DNA of 64,000 bases from Gigaspora rosea (GCA_003550325.1 QKWP01000489.1:8538-72537), one strand, 5' to 3'; positions 24,187-36,075 are shown, counted from the stretch's first letter. Numbers and translations are program-made. Notes: a model not told the origin generated them from the sequence alone.

Positions 24187-25300
24187 AAATGTCTTCAGAA
24201 ACATCCTCACCCTCAATGAGATGGCAAATATAGTTAAGATTATGGCACAGAGGAACTAATTGAATATTTATGAAATAATAATTTAAAACTAGATAGATGA
24301 TGAAGACCTTGCAATATTTCGTAAGGGAAAAATAGCGGGTCTAGACTTCCTTGAAACCCCCAAGAAAAATTTAAAAGTTATGGATTGAGAGGAGGACCAG
24401 CGATAAGGTTTGCAAATTTCATCGCAGAATTCAAAAAATGTAGGTTTTGTTTGCATCATGATTATATAAGTCGTTACTAAATCTCTCCTCCATATAGCAA
24501 ACACTCCAAAATCACCCACAAAGCTTTTATCTGTTTTTGTAAATAATTCCAAAATACTTATTGAGGGAAAGAAATTGTTGGTATAATCGAGGATAAAAAA
24601 ACAGTTGTTTATGATCGTTATAGAAATTCTTATATCAGTCAGCTTCATCTCGATCACGGTCATCTTCTATCAACAGTACTGAAAGGACTGAGAATGGGCA
24701 GCTTTCCAGTTATTGTTGGTTCTCGTCCACCCGATGATGATGAGATATTGACATAGGCTCGAGAAAAAAGTTTCAAAGTGATCGTCTATGATCGAAATGT
24801 TGTAATTAAAGAGAAGAAAGTAGCTACATCCCTTGTAATTGCTGGAATGAACGTCATTAATCAAAAAGATCCTGGTATTTCGTTTTAATGGCTGGTGATG
24901 GTGACTATGAATCTTTAGTAGCTGATGCTCTACTATCCAATTGGAAGGTTGAAATATGGTTTTGGTCATCGGGTATAAAAATATTGTCGTGTTTGGATCA
25001 TATATTTTTGTTTACATGAAATATTATTATTATAAGAATATCTGGAGATCTTTTTTCAAAAGGGACTTTCTATTACTGTACTTGGATGATTATTATAAAT
25101 GCTTCACATTTGTAGTCGGACTTAATTTCGAAAAATTATTTCCTTCAGATAACTGATGGTGAAACGGTTAAAAGTTAGGAAAATGGACAGATAATGGATA
25201 GCTATGTTTCACTAGGATTATTTGGATGGTAGCATGGGATAAAGAAGATGAAGGTGTAACCAATGATAATGTGATTAACTATGCACGAACGTTGATTGGA
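24187..25300 (+). pseudogene. Degenerate SAM-NYN gene (paralogue of the 38.4-39.6 kb gene)
   Basis: Across several frames the plus strand retains pieces in the same order as the intact copy. SAM-domain pieces are GTEELIEYL, DEDLAIFRKGKIAGLDFLE and YGLRGGPAIRFANFIAEFKK (24220-24440). NYN-domain pieces are YVFVNNSKILIEGKK, YISQLHLDHGHLLSTVL, MGSFPVIVGSRPPDDDE, FKVIVYDRN, LMAGDGDYESLVADALL and WKVEIWFWSSG (24530-24980). C-terminal pieces are YLDDYYKCFTFVVG, ITDGETV and LFGWW (25080-25240). Multiple stops (e.g. after LIEYL, after DEILT) and frame changes show it is dead. The long minus-strand open frames here are shadows. Confidence 0.8.
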
Positions 25301-25535
25301 AATTGCATTTGCATGATCGCTTCACATGCCCATGGATTGCTGGATTGAAAAGAATTATTTCCGACATGATTAAAAATCGCATTTTGAACGAAAAAAAAAA
25401 AAAAATAGAAAATGAATTAGTATTGTGGAAAATGACAAAATTGAATTGCGCAAAAAGTAAAAAATATTTCAGCGAAAATGCCTTAAATAAATAATAAAGT
25501 AGTTGAAAAAGATTGTAATGAAAAACAGTTAAAAG

Positions 25536-25540
<5 letters not shown>

Positions 25541-25568
<28 letters not shown>

Positions 25569-25570
25569 AT
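25541..25570. repeat. TA dinucleotide microsatellite
   Basis: Uninterrupted alternating TA for about 28 bases. Confidence 0.9.
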
Positions 25571-26240
25571 GTTATCCAAAAGAAATAAAAAAAAAAAACC
25601 AATCTTTCACAATCTTGAAAACATTAGGGTCGGAAGTTCCTCACAAAAAAATAAATGTTAGTAGTTAGTACTTATCCTAAAATTCCATTATATATATGGT
25701 AAAGCAGTAGAAAAGCAAAAAAAAAAAAAAAAATACTCGCTGCCATGCCTCTGACCCATTTCAATATCACTTTTTTTAGGGAAAATAAAAGAGAATAATC
25801 AATCAATTCGATTATCATTACATATCTGTATAATGTAATGATTTTCGAATAATCTTAATCTTACAATGTAAATGTAATTTTTACTTACGTACTGTATGAT
25901 ACCTCTGAGATACACAATAGGTTAAAATACAGTACCGTACACCCTTAGTTGTCTATATAATAAGGAATGTACGGCATTGTAAAAATAATCAACAAAAAAA
26001 GTACCGTACAAATTTTCCTAACGTACAATATACGAAATATGTATACCGGTACTCTTTTTACCGTTGCATTATCATTATCAACGCCGACGAATTATTACCT
26101 TATTTCCTACGCTAAAAATCTAAAAAAGGCACTTTTGATATTTTTCGTTTGCAGTAAATTCTGAAAGAAACAACTTAGAATTTCGTAGATAGTACTTTTT
26201 CTTTTTTTGATTTATTTTCGATTTGTAAAAACAATAATAA

Positions 26241-26461
26241 AGGTGTTTGTTCAAGCATCAATTGCACAATTTATTGTAATACTTGAGTAGCGACACGATC
26301 ATAAATTAATCACATCGAGGGAGGTACGTGAGAACAATTCAATTATATTATGATTTATATTAATTGGATTTCGACAATGGTCTTATTAAATATCGCTATA
26401 ATGGTTGAGCACCACCACAATCACTAGCCAATCACAACGGGTGTGCTGCTTGAGAACACCC
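26241..26461. mobile_element. Harbinger-like MITE, 221 bp (same family as 14.8-16.9 kb)
   Basis: Left end AGGTGTTTGTTCAAGCATCA, right end TGCTTGAGAACACCC. The flanks have partly lost the TAA target (AAA on the right). The interior is AT-rich and non-coding. Confidence 0.65.
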
Positions 26462-26756
26462 AAAACCTCGTTGGTGGACCATGAAAGTCACTTATAATGC
26501 CATTGCCATGTGTCACGTAGTTACTCAGATTCACTCGCTTAGCACGTTTCACGAAGACTGTTGTATCTTACTAGGTACATCCATCAATACCACACAGTAT
26601 TTATGAACAATAAATTCTATTATTCAAAATGTGCCTTGAGCAAAACGTACCGGTATCTAAAACCTAAACCTATCCTACTTCTCTCTTAATTTACATTTCT
26701 TATTTATACTCTTTACATAATTACATCATTGCATCATTTGATGATCAATTTAATAA

Positions 26757-27148
26757 TTACGTTGCTGCATTGTTACTTTTAACTTGTATTGAAACTGTCG
26801 TCCTCCAAACATTGACACGAAACCAGCTTTCGGGTAGATTTTGCAAGGTCAGGGGATTTGGCTGCATTTCATATAAACGTAGCCTGTACATACATTTTAT
26901 TAGTAGAATAATACATGTGATGGTAAGTTCATAAAAATTTAGCACACACACTTACCAATCCCCGACCGTGGTCCTTGCATTGCTACTGCAACTGCGGTGC
27001 CTGCTAACTTAAGATCATAAAATCCCAAATTTTTTGCACAGTTTTCAATATATACACCATATAATGCATATAAACTTGTATCTTTCGTTTTCTTGATTCT
27101 ATTCCAAAATTCTGTTAATTCATCACTATTAAATAAAATTAAATTCAA
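26757..27148 (-). CDS. Minus-strand exon-like coding of unknown protein
   Basis: Minus-strand reading from about 27148 gives NSDELTEFWNRIKKTKDTSLYALYG, then YIENCAKNLGFYDLKLAGT, then AVAVAMQGPRSGIG; the text reads like real protein. A possible second exon after an AG near 26880 gives LTLQNLPESWFRVNVWRTTV. A partly duplicated piece of the AVAMQGP coding recurs at about 27172-27225 (AAVTAMQGP), suggesting local duplication. No start codon or splice set can be fixed, and no family recognised. Probably a fragment of a lineage-specific or transposon-derived gene. Confidence 0.3.
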
Positions 27149-27930
27149 AATTAATATTTGCTAATCCTTTTTTAAAGGTCCTTGCATTGCTGTTACAGCC
27201 GCTGAGCCTAATTATCCACTAAAATAAGATTCTTTCACTGGTGTTGCAACTCACCGTGACCATGGAAACTCTTGGATGCTGTCAATTTCTATGTTCTATG
27301 GTACAGCCCACCAATGCATCTCTTCACATCATCAAATCTCAAATAGTTTTCATCACATGTTTTTTCAGGATACTAATGAACTTTTTATCTTGTGATTTGC
27401 TTTATCAGCAGTTCATTGAAGGATGATTTATTGTTTATTATCATTCGATAAAATCTATTACATATGGAAAAATAAAAAAATTTAAAAATTTAAATTAAAA
27501 AAAAAAAAACAGACGAATAAGTTTAAAACCTTACTTTAGAACGAAAGAACTCTAGGGCACCTTTATGTGTTCCGAAATGTAAAATTGATTTTTTATTTTA
27601 ATTAGTTGTACACTAACTCGAAGCTGTTATGTAAATTTTATTACAAAAATTTAGATATCTATACTACATTACATTAACAGATATAGTTAAGAAAGCATAA
27701 CGACAAAAAGAATTATAACGCGTTTAACTATTTTGCCAGCCAATCAGATTTCGAGATCAGGTGTAACGCAATAAATCAAAACAAACCAAAAAATCGTCCA
27801 TAAATCAGCATTTTATCTATGAAACTGCTTATTGCGCACTAACAAAAAGTTTTACCAATAAAATCGAACTTTCCCTATGCTCCTTAACGCGTCTTGATTT
27901 AAATATACATATGATAACTTCTCTTCAACC

Positions 27931-28989
27931 ATGACAGTAGAAAGTGAAGACGCAAACATATTGGAGAAGTTATGTCGAAAATATAGTACAGAAAAACTAC
28001 AAGGCAATAATTACTCGTACATTTTACAGAACTTTAGAAATCATGAATAACAATCAAAATATTTCAGAGGAAATTTATAATGTTATTGACGATCTTTTCA
28101 AAAGTAAAAAAGTAAGTTTTTGAAGTATACTTCAAATAATTTTTTTTGAAGTGTGCTCAGGATGGTGACTCTCTGTCAGACTTCTCGTGCCCTCGATGAC
28201 TGCGCCTCAGAAAGGGATAACCACGAGTAGTTGAATTGGATGCTGCATCTTGCTAACTGCGACTTGGCAGTGCAATAGGGATATGGTTAGGACCCTGATC
28301 AACTTTTTACAAATCATAACCACTTTTTATTAGAGCTTATATTGTACAATTTTATCCGATCAATATTCCTTTACTCAAAAAAAAATTTTTTTACTTTTAT
28401 TTTGTCAACCAAATTTAAAATAATTTAAATATTCATTTACTCTTTTATTTACAGTAATATAATATTAAAAGCTTTTATTTACTTTTTAAATGTAACTTAT
28501 CGATTATTTATTCCACTTTTTTTAAAATTTAATATAACATCTATATATGCAATATTATTCGGGGTTCTGCATGGTATCCTGCATCTGGCCATCTTGGGTT
28601 TCATTGAGAGGTCTGCTAGCTTCTATCAAAGTTGGTTATATACTTTCTTCTATAACTAAAAAACTTTAGAACTTACAAGCTGGAATTGTTTACATGCATT
28701 TTTTGTATAATTATTCCGATCTAATATAATTTTCCATTTCTATATAAAGCCTGATAAAGTAAATGAAGGAGGAAAACGAAAGAATATGGATCATATGGAC
28801 ACCAGAATCATGAAGAAAGCATCTGAAAAATCGGATAATACTATTAAGAAACATGAAGATACAAGAGCCACAAAGAAATCACCAGTTATATTGATCATAA
28901 CAAGTCATCGGCCAACATTGTATAATACTATCTGCAACAATGCGGATTTATTTAAAGTACGATCTATTAATAAAAATAATGCCAATTGA
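27931..28989 (+). CDS. Small Lys-rich hypothetical protein, three exons
   Basis: Exons 27931-27968, 28030-28111 and 28750-28989 join in frame to 119 residues: an acidic start (MTVESEDANILEK), a helix SEEIYNVIDDLFKSKK and a Lys/Asp-rich part (KKASEKSDNTIKKHEDTRATKK) ending TSHRPTLYN...NKNNAN. Donors are GTTATG and GTAAGT. The second intron is long (638 nt) and contains GC-richer segments (28150-28300, 28560-28640) that look like repeat insertion. The last about 120 bp including the stop and 3' flank are nearly duplicated, inverted, at 39694-39815, so the 3' end belongs to a dispersed sequence. No domain recognised; could be a pseudogene. Confidence 0.4.
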
Positions 28990-29149
28990 TATGAAAGTCA
29001 CGTTAAAATTCTTATTTAAAGCACCCATTTCTTTTATTTTACACTAGTTCGATAGGTAGCGTGAAGCGCCACCTATCTTATTCAGTTTTTTTTTTTAAAT
29101 CATTAGCAACTTATTATTAAAATTCCCCTTTTACCAAAGCATGAGATAG

Positions 29150-29420
29150 GGGTTTGAGGCCATTACTGGAAGAAAGCAAATAGTAAAAGATCTTATATAA
29201 TTCACGCAGTCTCCAGAGTAGTGGATAAATGAAATCTCAAGTGTTCATGGTAATTGTCTTTAAAATGCCTTATAGATTTTATTATATAATTACAACTAAT
29301 TTTAAATATCTAGGGAAAAAGCAGCTGATTCATCACGAATGCGAATACGCAATTCCCTTAAAAGTTTCAGATCATCAAGTCATGGAAAGTTTTAAAAAGA
29401 TGAAATGTTATTTGGGGTAG
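29150..29420 (+). CDS. Exon-like segment of unknown protein
   Basis: A piece SYIIHAVSRVVDK ends near 29230, and after an AG at about 29313 a second piece reads KKQLIHHECEYAIPLKVSDH then QVMESFKKMKCYLG and a stop at 29420. Not recognised; no start found. Confidence 0.25.
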
Positions 29421-30399
29421 ATAATTGATAATTTCGTTCAGATTAAGAACAGAATCGATTCTTTATTCAGCAAGAGTGGTATTTATGCGTTACATTTAAA
29501 ATTTTCATATATTGTATTCGTAAATGACATGTTCAATTATATAAGCTCTATTTTGGAAAATTTAGTCTCTCGACTATTATTCAAATAAGTAATTATTATT
29601 AACAAGATATATAATTTGATTAGTTATATATTATACATTTAAGCTAAGAGGTCTAATATGTTAATATCGACAACGTACTAAACACCTTCGTATCTTTAAC
29701 GTTATCAATAAAGAAATTTTTATTATTATAAAATTTCAAGAAAAGTATTTTATATTGTTATATATAAATTTTTAATTTAACATTATATTGTAGTTGAATT
29801 TCTTGTCCTTTCAGACCATTTTAATTACAAATTTGTCTATTATATATCATACATCAGTGTTTACATCAGATAAGAATAATTTTATATTTTAATATTTGTC
29901 ATTGCCATGACTGAAGTTAATACTGGTGGCTCAATTTCATATACATATTAAAGACGGATTTTGAACAAATAAAAATTTTATGTCAAAGAAAAAAAAACGA
30001 AAAAAAAACTATCATAAATAAAGTGAATAAATAAAAAATAATGTAATCGTATAGATTTTTAAAAGTGAAATTTTTATGGAGTATGCTGGGGTAGTTATTC
30101 ATGATTTAAGATGTGTTGATTAAAAGATCAATTCAAGTTAGCTATTGGAATACTGTATTGAAACCATTCTACCAATTAATGGCAACAATAGGAAAATTTA
30201 TCGTTCGTTACTGGTTAACAAGACCAAATTGAAAGTTATTAATTGTTTTCTAATTACGTGAGATAAATATTTTAAACAGTGTTACAACCAAATCTAAGCC
30301 TCACGGAAGGCGGCTGTTTTTCGTTAAGCCCCGATCGATCGATCGATTGTAGCTACAAAGTCACTTCTAACATTTCATACTAAAAAGTTTAGTTTTTAT
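29421..30399. other. AT-rich intergenic region
   Basis: No gene or repeat that I can support, apart from a (GATC)4 run near 30336-30349 at the right end. Confidence 0.5.
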
Positions 30400-31839
30400 T
30401 AGTGTTTCGATCCTATTCTTTAAGGGCCATCCGGATTAAATTCGGATCCTACTTTGTGTATCCGGATGATAATCCGAATCTGGATAAATCCGAATTCAAT
30501 TATTGAATCCGGATTCTATATGAGCACAAAGTGCTATCACTTTACTCATTACATTTACGAATTTGGCTACAAATGCTATGAAACCAAATTTGAATAGTTT
30601 ATTTCAAATACTGTATCTAACAAAATGAAATGTCAATTTCGAATTTAATAAATTAACAAAAAACGTGTCAGACAAATGCAGTGAGCTATGTGAAATATAA
30701 TTAATTTTTGTGTATCAAAAGATTAAGATTGAATTTTAGTGTAGGAAGTTCTATAACAAATTAATGTAAGTTTTTTTTTAGTTATTACTCGAGGTAGGAA
30801 CGTCCCGAGTGCCCCGAGTTTGTAGATCGTTACACAATTTATTAATGATTTTTTTTTATATACTTTTTTCGGAAGATTATCTCTTCTATGAACCCAGTCA
30901 AGTATACTAAGAAACTTGAATTTTTCATGCCGTACTATAATACTTTCAGTTGAATCATTTTGAATCATTCGACCTTCATATTACAATTTACCTACCGAAG
31001 TTATAAGTAAATTGCAATCACTACGTTGACGAAATCTTTTGTGTTGAACAAAAAAAAAAGGTAAAAAAAAGTTTAAAATGATTAATAGCGTTAGTGTAGG
31101 AGGAAGTAATTAGTTCGTATATTTTTTTTATTATACGTGTTGCATAGAAATCCTTTAGGAAATTAAAAGTATACGAATAATATTAATTAACTATGCACTT
31201 TATTATCATTATAGGTGTTAAAATACGATAAGAAGTTTATATATGATGTGTGTTAAAATTGCAAAGAATTTATTAGTGCAATAGTTGTATAAAGATAGTA
31301 AGTGTAATATATTAGAAGTTTGAATAGACGTAGAATTAGACATAGAATTAGATGTCGAATTAAATATAGAATTAGACATAGAATTAAATATATATAGATT
31401 ATTATTATTATTATTATTAAGGTTTTGTAAATAAATACTATAGAAAAATTTAATAATCTCAATTTAAGTTATTAAATACATGCTTGCTTATCTAACAGTA
31501 ACATTTAACGGCATTTATTTTGAACTTTAGCCATAAATTTTAATTAAAATTCGTTTCTTTCGTTTTATAAAGATTTACGATTTGATTGGTTAATCTGCAT
31601 GTGATGTTCTTTACATGATAAAAATTTTTGATTTTAATTGGCTGAACAAATATGCATGATCGGGATCATCATTTTCTTATTCGGGACGTTCCTACCTGTA
31701 AGTTATTACTAGTGATTTGGCCGGATCCATCCTATTTAAAAACGAATGAATCCTATTTAAAATACTAAATCCGAATATATATATCAAATATAAATAATAG
31801 GATTAATCCGGATTAATAGGATTACGGATTGGATCTCTA
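30400..31839 (-). mobile_element. hAT-type element, left inverted copy (1440 bp)
   Basis: On the plus strand it runs from TAGTGTTTCGATCC to GGATCTCTA; the right copy at 34308-35746 is its reverse complement with only a base or so of length difference (a T-run near 30770). Subterminal regions are rich in ATCCGGATT words. Its flanking 8-mers are GTTTTTAT (30392-30399) and ATTTATTG (31840-31847), which do not match each other but match the flanks of the other copy in reverse complement (see findings). It carries a nested element at 30789-31700. No transposase seen. Confidence 0.85.
30789..31700. mobile_element. Nested MULE-like element, 912 bp, 9-bp TSD
   Basis: Ends TCGAGGTAGGAACGTCCCGA and, inverted at the right, TACAGGTAGGAACGTCCCGA. 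A 9-bp direct repeat AGTTATTAC flanks it (30780-30788 and 31701-31709), the duplication length typical of Mutator-like elements. The same nested copy sits in the right arm at 34447-35358, so it inserted before the host element was duplicated. Its open frames (e.g. 31253-31462, low-complexity Ile/Leu) are not convincing genes. Confidence 0.75.
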
Positions 31840-32730
31840 ATTTATTGCTTTATCGAAAGAGGGGGGCATAATGGTGAAATTTTGGGGTCTCAATATGAAA
31901 ATATAAGTCATACTAAAATCCACCTATACTCTTTTGTTAATAACTCTAACCCTAAAAAAAAGGCTCTAAAAAATTTTAAAAATCGTACGACCGTACGTAC
32001 ATAGATATAGATCCATCCGATTTTCATGATTATCCAACCATTTTAGGCCCCTAAACCCTACATCAAAAATGCATCTCAAAAAAAAAAATTTTTGATTTCA
32101 TTAATTTTGAAACATTCATTATCGTTATATTACAGTAATATTCAACTTTTATCATATCTGATTCATGATGGTAAGCTTCTTATTCAATTAAATTAAGTAA
32201 AATAATTTGCAATGATGGAGCATTATAAACTATGTTCACTTCAAGACGGATATGAAAGAGCGCAATCCAAAAAATATTTATGATTCAAATGTGGTGTTCT
32301 GAGACAATCGAACTTAAAGAATGTTGATTTTTTTAAGTCTTTAGGTACAAAACTGACTAATAATTCCTTTAATTTCATAGAAATAGAAAATTAGTTGGTG
32401 GTTTACACAACTTTAAAAAAATTATTTCATCTATCACTTTTAAATTTCTTTAATACAATCATGATGACTCAATAATAGCTAATGCTCCGTTTTATAATAC
32501 TAAATTCCAAAGTTTACACAAATTTATGGAAATCTTCAAGTGAATAATAAAAGCATTAGTCGAACAACATTGAACGGACAAAGATAACAATCTCACTTTG
32601 TTACAAATACGGTATGTAATAATAAAAAAAAAAAAGGATAACTTTTATTTTATACTAATAATTATATGATTTTGCAAATAACATAGGCATTTTTCTTCAC
32701 TTATTTAAATCATTATTTATATGTTAATAA
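31840..32730. other. Inner spacer of the inverted segment, left part
   Basis: AT-rich sequence with no gene seen. A stretch at 31905-31960 (TATACTCTTTTGTTAATAAC and CTAACCCTAA) resembles, in inverse, part of the element at 46968-47190. Confidence 0.4.
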
Positions 32731-32731
32731 T

Positions 32732-32822
32732 TATTCTTTAAGATGATTATTCTTTAAGATGATTATTCTTTAAGATGATTATTCTTTAAGATGATTATTC
32801 TTTAAGATGATTATTCTTTAAG
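32732..32822. repeat. Tandem repeat, 16-bp unit, about 6 copies
   Basis: Near-perfect head-to-tail copies of ATTATTCTTTAAGATG, about 85 bp downstream of the stop codon of the secreted-protein gene. Confidence 0.9.
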
Positions 32823-32907
32823 TAGTGATTGTGAAGTGCTGACTATTTATAAATTTATAATTAGTAAATCATCAAAACCAAAAAAAAAAAGAAAAAGCAA
32901 TTTGACA

Positions 32908-33566
32908 TTATAAACATAAAGCGTACGTGTAAGCAGTACACTTAGGTCCTGAAGTTGTATTCGCAGTACTTCTAGCCAAGAAGGTATTAGGAAGTGTTAT
33001 ATCCGGAGGGGAATATATCTGAACCGCCACGCTTGTAGGATTTTGTGTCATCTTAACTCCATCACTCCACAAAACAACTATCAGTCCTTTACGAGGTCCC
33101 TGATCCATGAAAAGTTCCATATCTATGACAGAATCGACTTGTGATCCGGATTGTGTCGACCATTGACAGTTAATGGTAGAACCGTTTTTTATGGTGATTT
33201 GGTTTACAGTAGAGCCGTTCGCCGGTGGATACTCAAAACTAAATCCTTGATAGAAATAATAGTTAAGTAAGATAGACTGCAAAAGAAAAAAATATATCTT
33301 ATTTAGGAGAAAGGCATTAAATTTTAGTTACCTCCACACATGTTTTTAATAGCAGAACTGGCATCATCACGCCTTATCAGTCCTGTAAAAAAAAAAACAT
33401 TATTTTGTAAATGTTGATGTTTTATTTAATCTTAGTTATCAATAAAAACTTCCAGTTTCTGAATACCTTCACTATTGGGTATAGCAATAGTATTCACTCC
33501 ACAAAAAATATACGTTAAAGATATTAGGAATAAGATAATAAAAACGAATTTGACGTTTAAAACCAT
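32908..33566 (-). CDS. Secreted protein with KRE9/KNH-like beta-sandwich resemblance
   Basis: Three exons, 33566-33467, 33382-33332 and 33245-32908, join in frame to 162 residues. The N-terminus (MVLNVKFVFIILFLISLTYIFCG) is a classic signal peptide. The mature part reads FSFEYPPANGSTV, ITIKNGSTINCQW, SGVDSV-like strands (SQVDSVIDMELFMDQG) and IVVLWSDGVKM, then a Thr/Ser/Pro-rich tail with two late cysteines (GPKCTAYTYALCL). The pattern of a P-x-x-G start, an I/V..W core strand and a later V.L strand recalls the Ser-Thr-rich GPI-anchored/KRE9-type extracellular domain, but there is no GPI signal; this is a weak fold-level inference. It may be a secreted cell-wall or interface protein. It lies inside the segment inverted between two transposon copies. 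Confidence 0.7.
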
Positions 33567-33865
33567 TTTTTATTTTTTTTATTTTATTAGGTGAAAATAA
33601 TATTTAATGCTAAATAAATGACTATATATATATGTTTGAAAACAACGATCAGTAAATGCAGAAATGAAGATGTTGACTGAAATATGTATTTATTTTATTA
33701 TTTTCAATTGAAATAAAAAAATTTGCGAGTTATTCTGATTTTTTTGAATTAGAACTTTATTATCATGATCTGATGATCTCGTACTTTAATAAAAGTTTTG
33801 CACTGCCCGGCTCGGATAATTATCCATATGGATATATATTAGAAGAATAATGCGTTGTTTATAGC

Positions 33866-33912
33866 TGATGAACGAAGATGAACGAAGATGAACGAAGATG
33901 AACGAAGATGTC
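33866..33912. repeat. Tandem repeat, 10-bp unit GATGAACGAA, about 4 copies
   Basis: Exact head-to-tail copies in the upstream flank of the secreted-protein gene, about 300 bp before its ATG. Confidence 0.85.
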
Positions 33913-34307
33913 AAGACGCATTCGAACAACGTTTAAGCCTCGTGAATTATCTAATGTCCGATCCGCAAAGTTCTTAGGCTGTAATAGATATTTAAAAAAA
34001 GTCATATTCAAGATATCAATGCTTAACTAAAAATAAACACCAAGAGACACGTAAAAGCATCAAGAAAAAAAATAAATGTGGAAATTTATGATATGTCAAT
34101 TAGATCTGAGAAAAAATATATACACATAATATATGATGTTAGGAGAATGACCAAAATTGGCTAGCTCATTTACCTCTTCTCACCTGTAATAACTGGTTGA
34201 AATAATAATAATTAAAATTTCACCAACCTTTTATAGGAGCAAATTTACAAAGAACTGATCTAATCGAAAGAGCAAGCCACGTGTATGTAAGGCTATGCAA
34301 TAAAAAC

Positions 34308-35746
34308 TAGAGATCCAATCCGTAATCCTATTAATCCGGATTAATCCTATTATTTATATTTGATATATATATCCGGATTTAGTATTTTAAATAGGATTCA
34401 TCCGTTTTTAAATAGGATGGATCCGGCCAAATCACTAGTAATAACTTACAGGTAGGAACGTCCCGAATAAGAAAATGATGATCCCGATCATGCATATTTG
34501 TTCAGCCAATTAAAATCAAAAATTTTTATCATGTAAAGAACATCACATGCAGATTAACCAATCAAATCGTAAATCTTTATAAAACGAAAGAAACGAATTT
34601 TAATTAAAATTTATGGCTAAAGTTCAAAATAAATGCCGTTAAATGTTACTGTTAGATAAGCAAGCATGTATTTAATAACTTAAATTGAGATTATTAAATT
34701 TTTCTATAGTATTTATTTACAAAACCTTAATAATAATAATAATAATAATCTATATATATTTAATTCTATGTCTAATTCTATATTTAATTCGACATCTAAT
34801 TCTATGTCTAATTCTACGTCTATTCAAACTTCTAATATATTACACTTACTATCTTTATACAACTATTGCACTAATAAATTCTTTGCAATTTTAACACACA
34901 TCATATATAAACTTCTTATCGTATTTTAACACCTATAATGATAATAAAGTGCATAGTTAATTAATATTATTCGTATACTTTTAATTTCCTAAAGGATTTC
35001 TATGCAACACGTATAATAAAAAAAATATACGAACTAATTACTTCCTCCTACACTAACGCTATTAATCATTTTAAACTTTTTTTTACCTTTTTTTTTTTTT
35101 CAACACAAAAGATTTCGTCAACGTAGTGATTGCAATTTACTTATAACTTCGGTAGGTAAATTGTAATATGAAGGTCGAATGATTCAAAATGATTCAACTG
35201 AAAGTATTATAGTACGGCATGAAAAATTCAAGTTTCTTAGTATACTTGACTGGGTTCATAGAAGAGATAATCTTCCGAAAAAAGTATATAAAAAAAAATC
35301 ATTAATAAATTGTGTAACGATCTACAAACTCGGGGCACTCGGGACGTTCCTACCTCGAGTAATAACTAAAAAAAACTTACATTAATTTGTTATAGAACTT
35401 CCTACACTAAAATTCGATCTTAATCTTTTGATACACAAAAATTAATTATATTTCGCATAGCTCACTGCATTTGTCTGACACGTTTTTTGTTAATTTATTA
35501 AATTCGAAATTGACATTTCATTTTGTTAGATACAGTATTTGAAATAAACTATTCAAATTTGGTTTCATAGCATTTGTAGCCAAATTCGTAAATGTAATGA
35601 GTAAAGTGATAGCACTTTGTGCTCATATAGAATCCGGATTCAATAATTGAATTCGGATTTATCCAGATTCGGATTATCATCCGGATACACAAAGTAGGAT
35701 CCGAATTTAATCCGGATGGCCCTTAAAGAATAGGATCGAAACACTA
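34308..35746 (+). mobile_element. hAT-type element, right inverted copy (1439 bp) with nested MULE-like insert
   Basis: Plus strand runs TAGAGATCCAATCC ... ATCGAAACACTA and is essentially identical to the reverse complement of 30400-31839. Flanking 8-mers are ATAAAAAC (34300-34307) and CAATAAAT (35747-35754). The nested 912-bp element occupies 34447-35358, flanked by GTAATAACT on both sides. High identity of the arms implies recent duplication or gene conversion. Confidence 0.85.
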
Positions 35747-35795
35747 CAATAAATCCTTTTTGATAAGTCATATATTGACGCCCTATACTAACGGC

Positions 35796-36067
35796 CAGTG
35801 TTGTACACGGACATTGTCCCGCCGATTTTTCAGGGACGCGGACAGTCCGGGACGGGACGTCCGGGACATGTCCGCAATAATGTCCCAACATGATACATGT
35901 CCGCCGGGTAAAACCAATCAAATTGCGGAATTATACGAATTTTATTGGTAGATGATCACGTGTTGAGTCGCAAAATGTCCGGGACAAAAAAAATTCTGGG
36001 CGGACATGTCCCGGACGTCCCGTCCCGGACTGTCCGCCGTCCGTGTCCGTGTCCCATGACAACACTG
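35796..36067. mobile_element. hAT MITE, 272 bp, exact 8-bp TSD
   Basis: Ends are CAGTGTTG and CAACACTG, the classic hAT terminus, flanked by CTAACGGC at 35788-35795 and 36068-36075. Arms are strikingly GC-rich with repeated CCGGGAC and GGACGT words, forming a long hairpin around a unique AT-rich centre. Open frames across it (e.g. 35640-35921 minus, 35760-35951 plus) are by-products of this composition. Confidence 0.88.
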
Positions 36068-36075
36068 CTAACGGC

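Noticed and set aside
24289..24969. Long minus-strand open frames (124 and 99 codons)
   Set aside because: Shadows of the plus-strand SAM-NYN pseudogene, which has domain-level similarity in the same order as the intact copy.
31253..31462. Identical ORFs in the two inverted arms (with 34685-34894)
   Set aside because: Low-complexity Ile/Leu/Tyr text duplicated because the arms are duplicated. No evidence for a protein.
35640..35951. Open frames on both strands over the 35.8-36.1 kb region
   Set aside because: Explained by the GC-rich hairpin arms of the hAT MITE with an exact 8-bp duplication.
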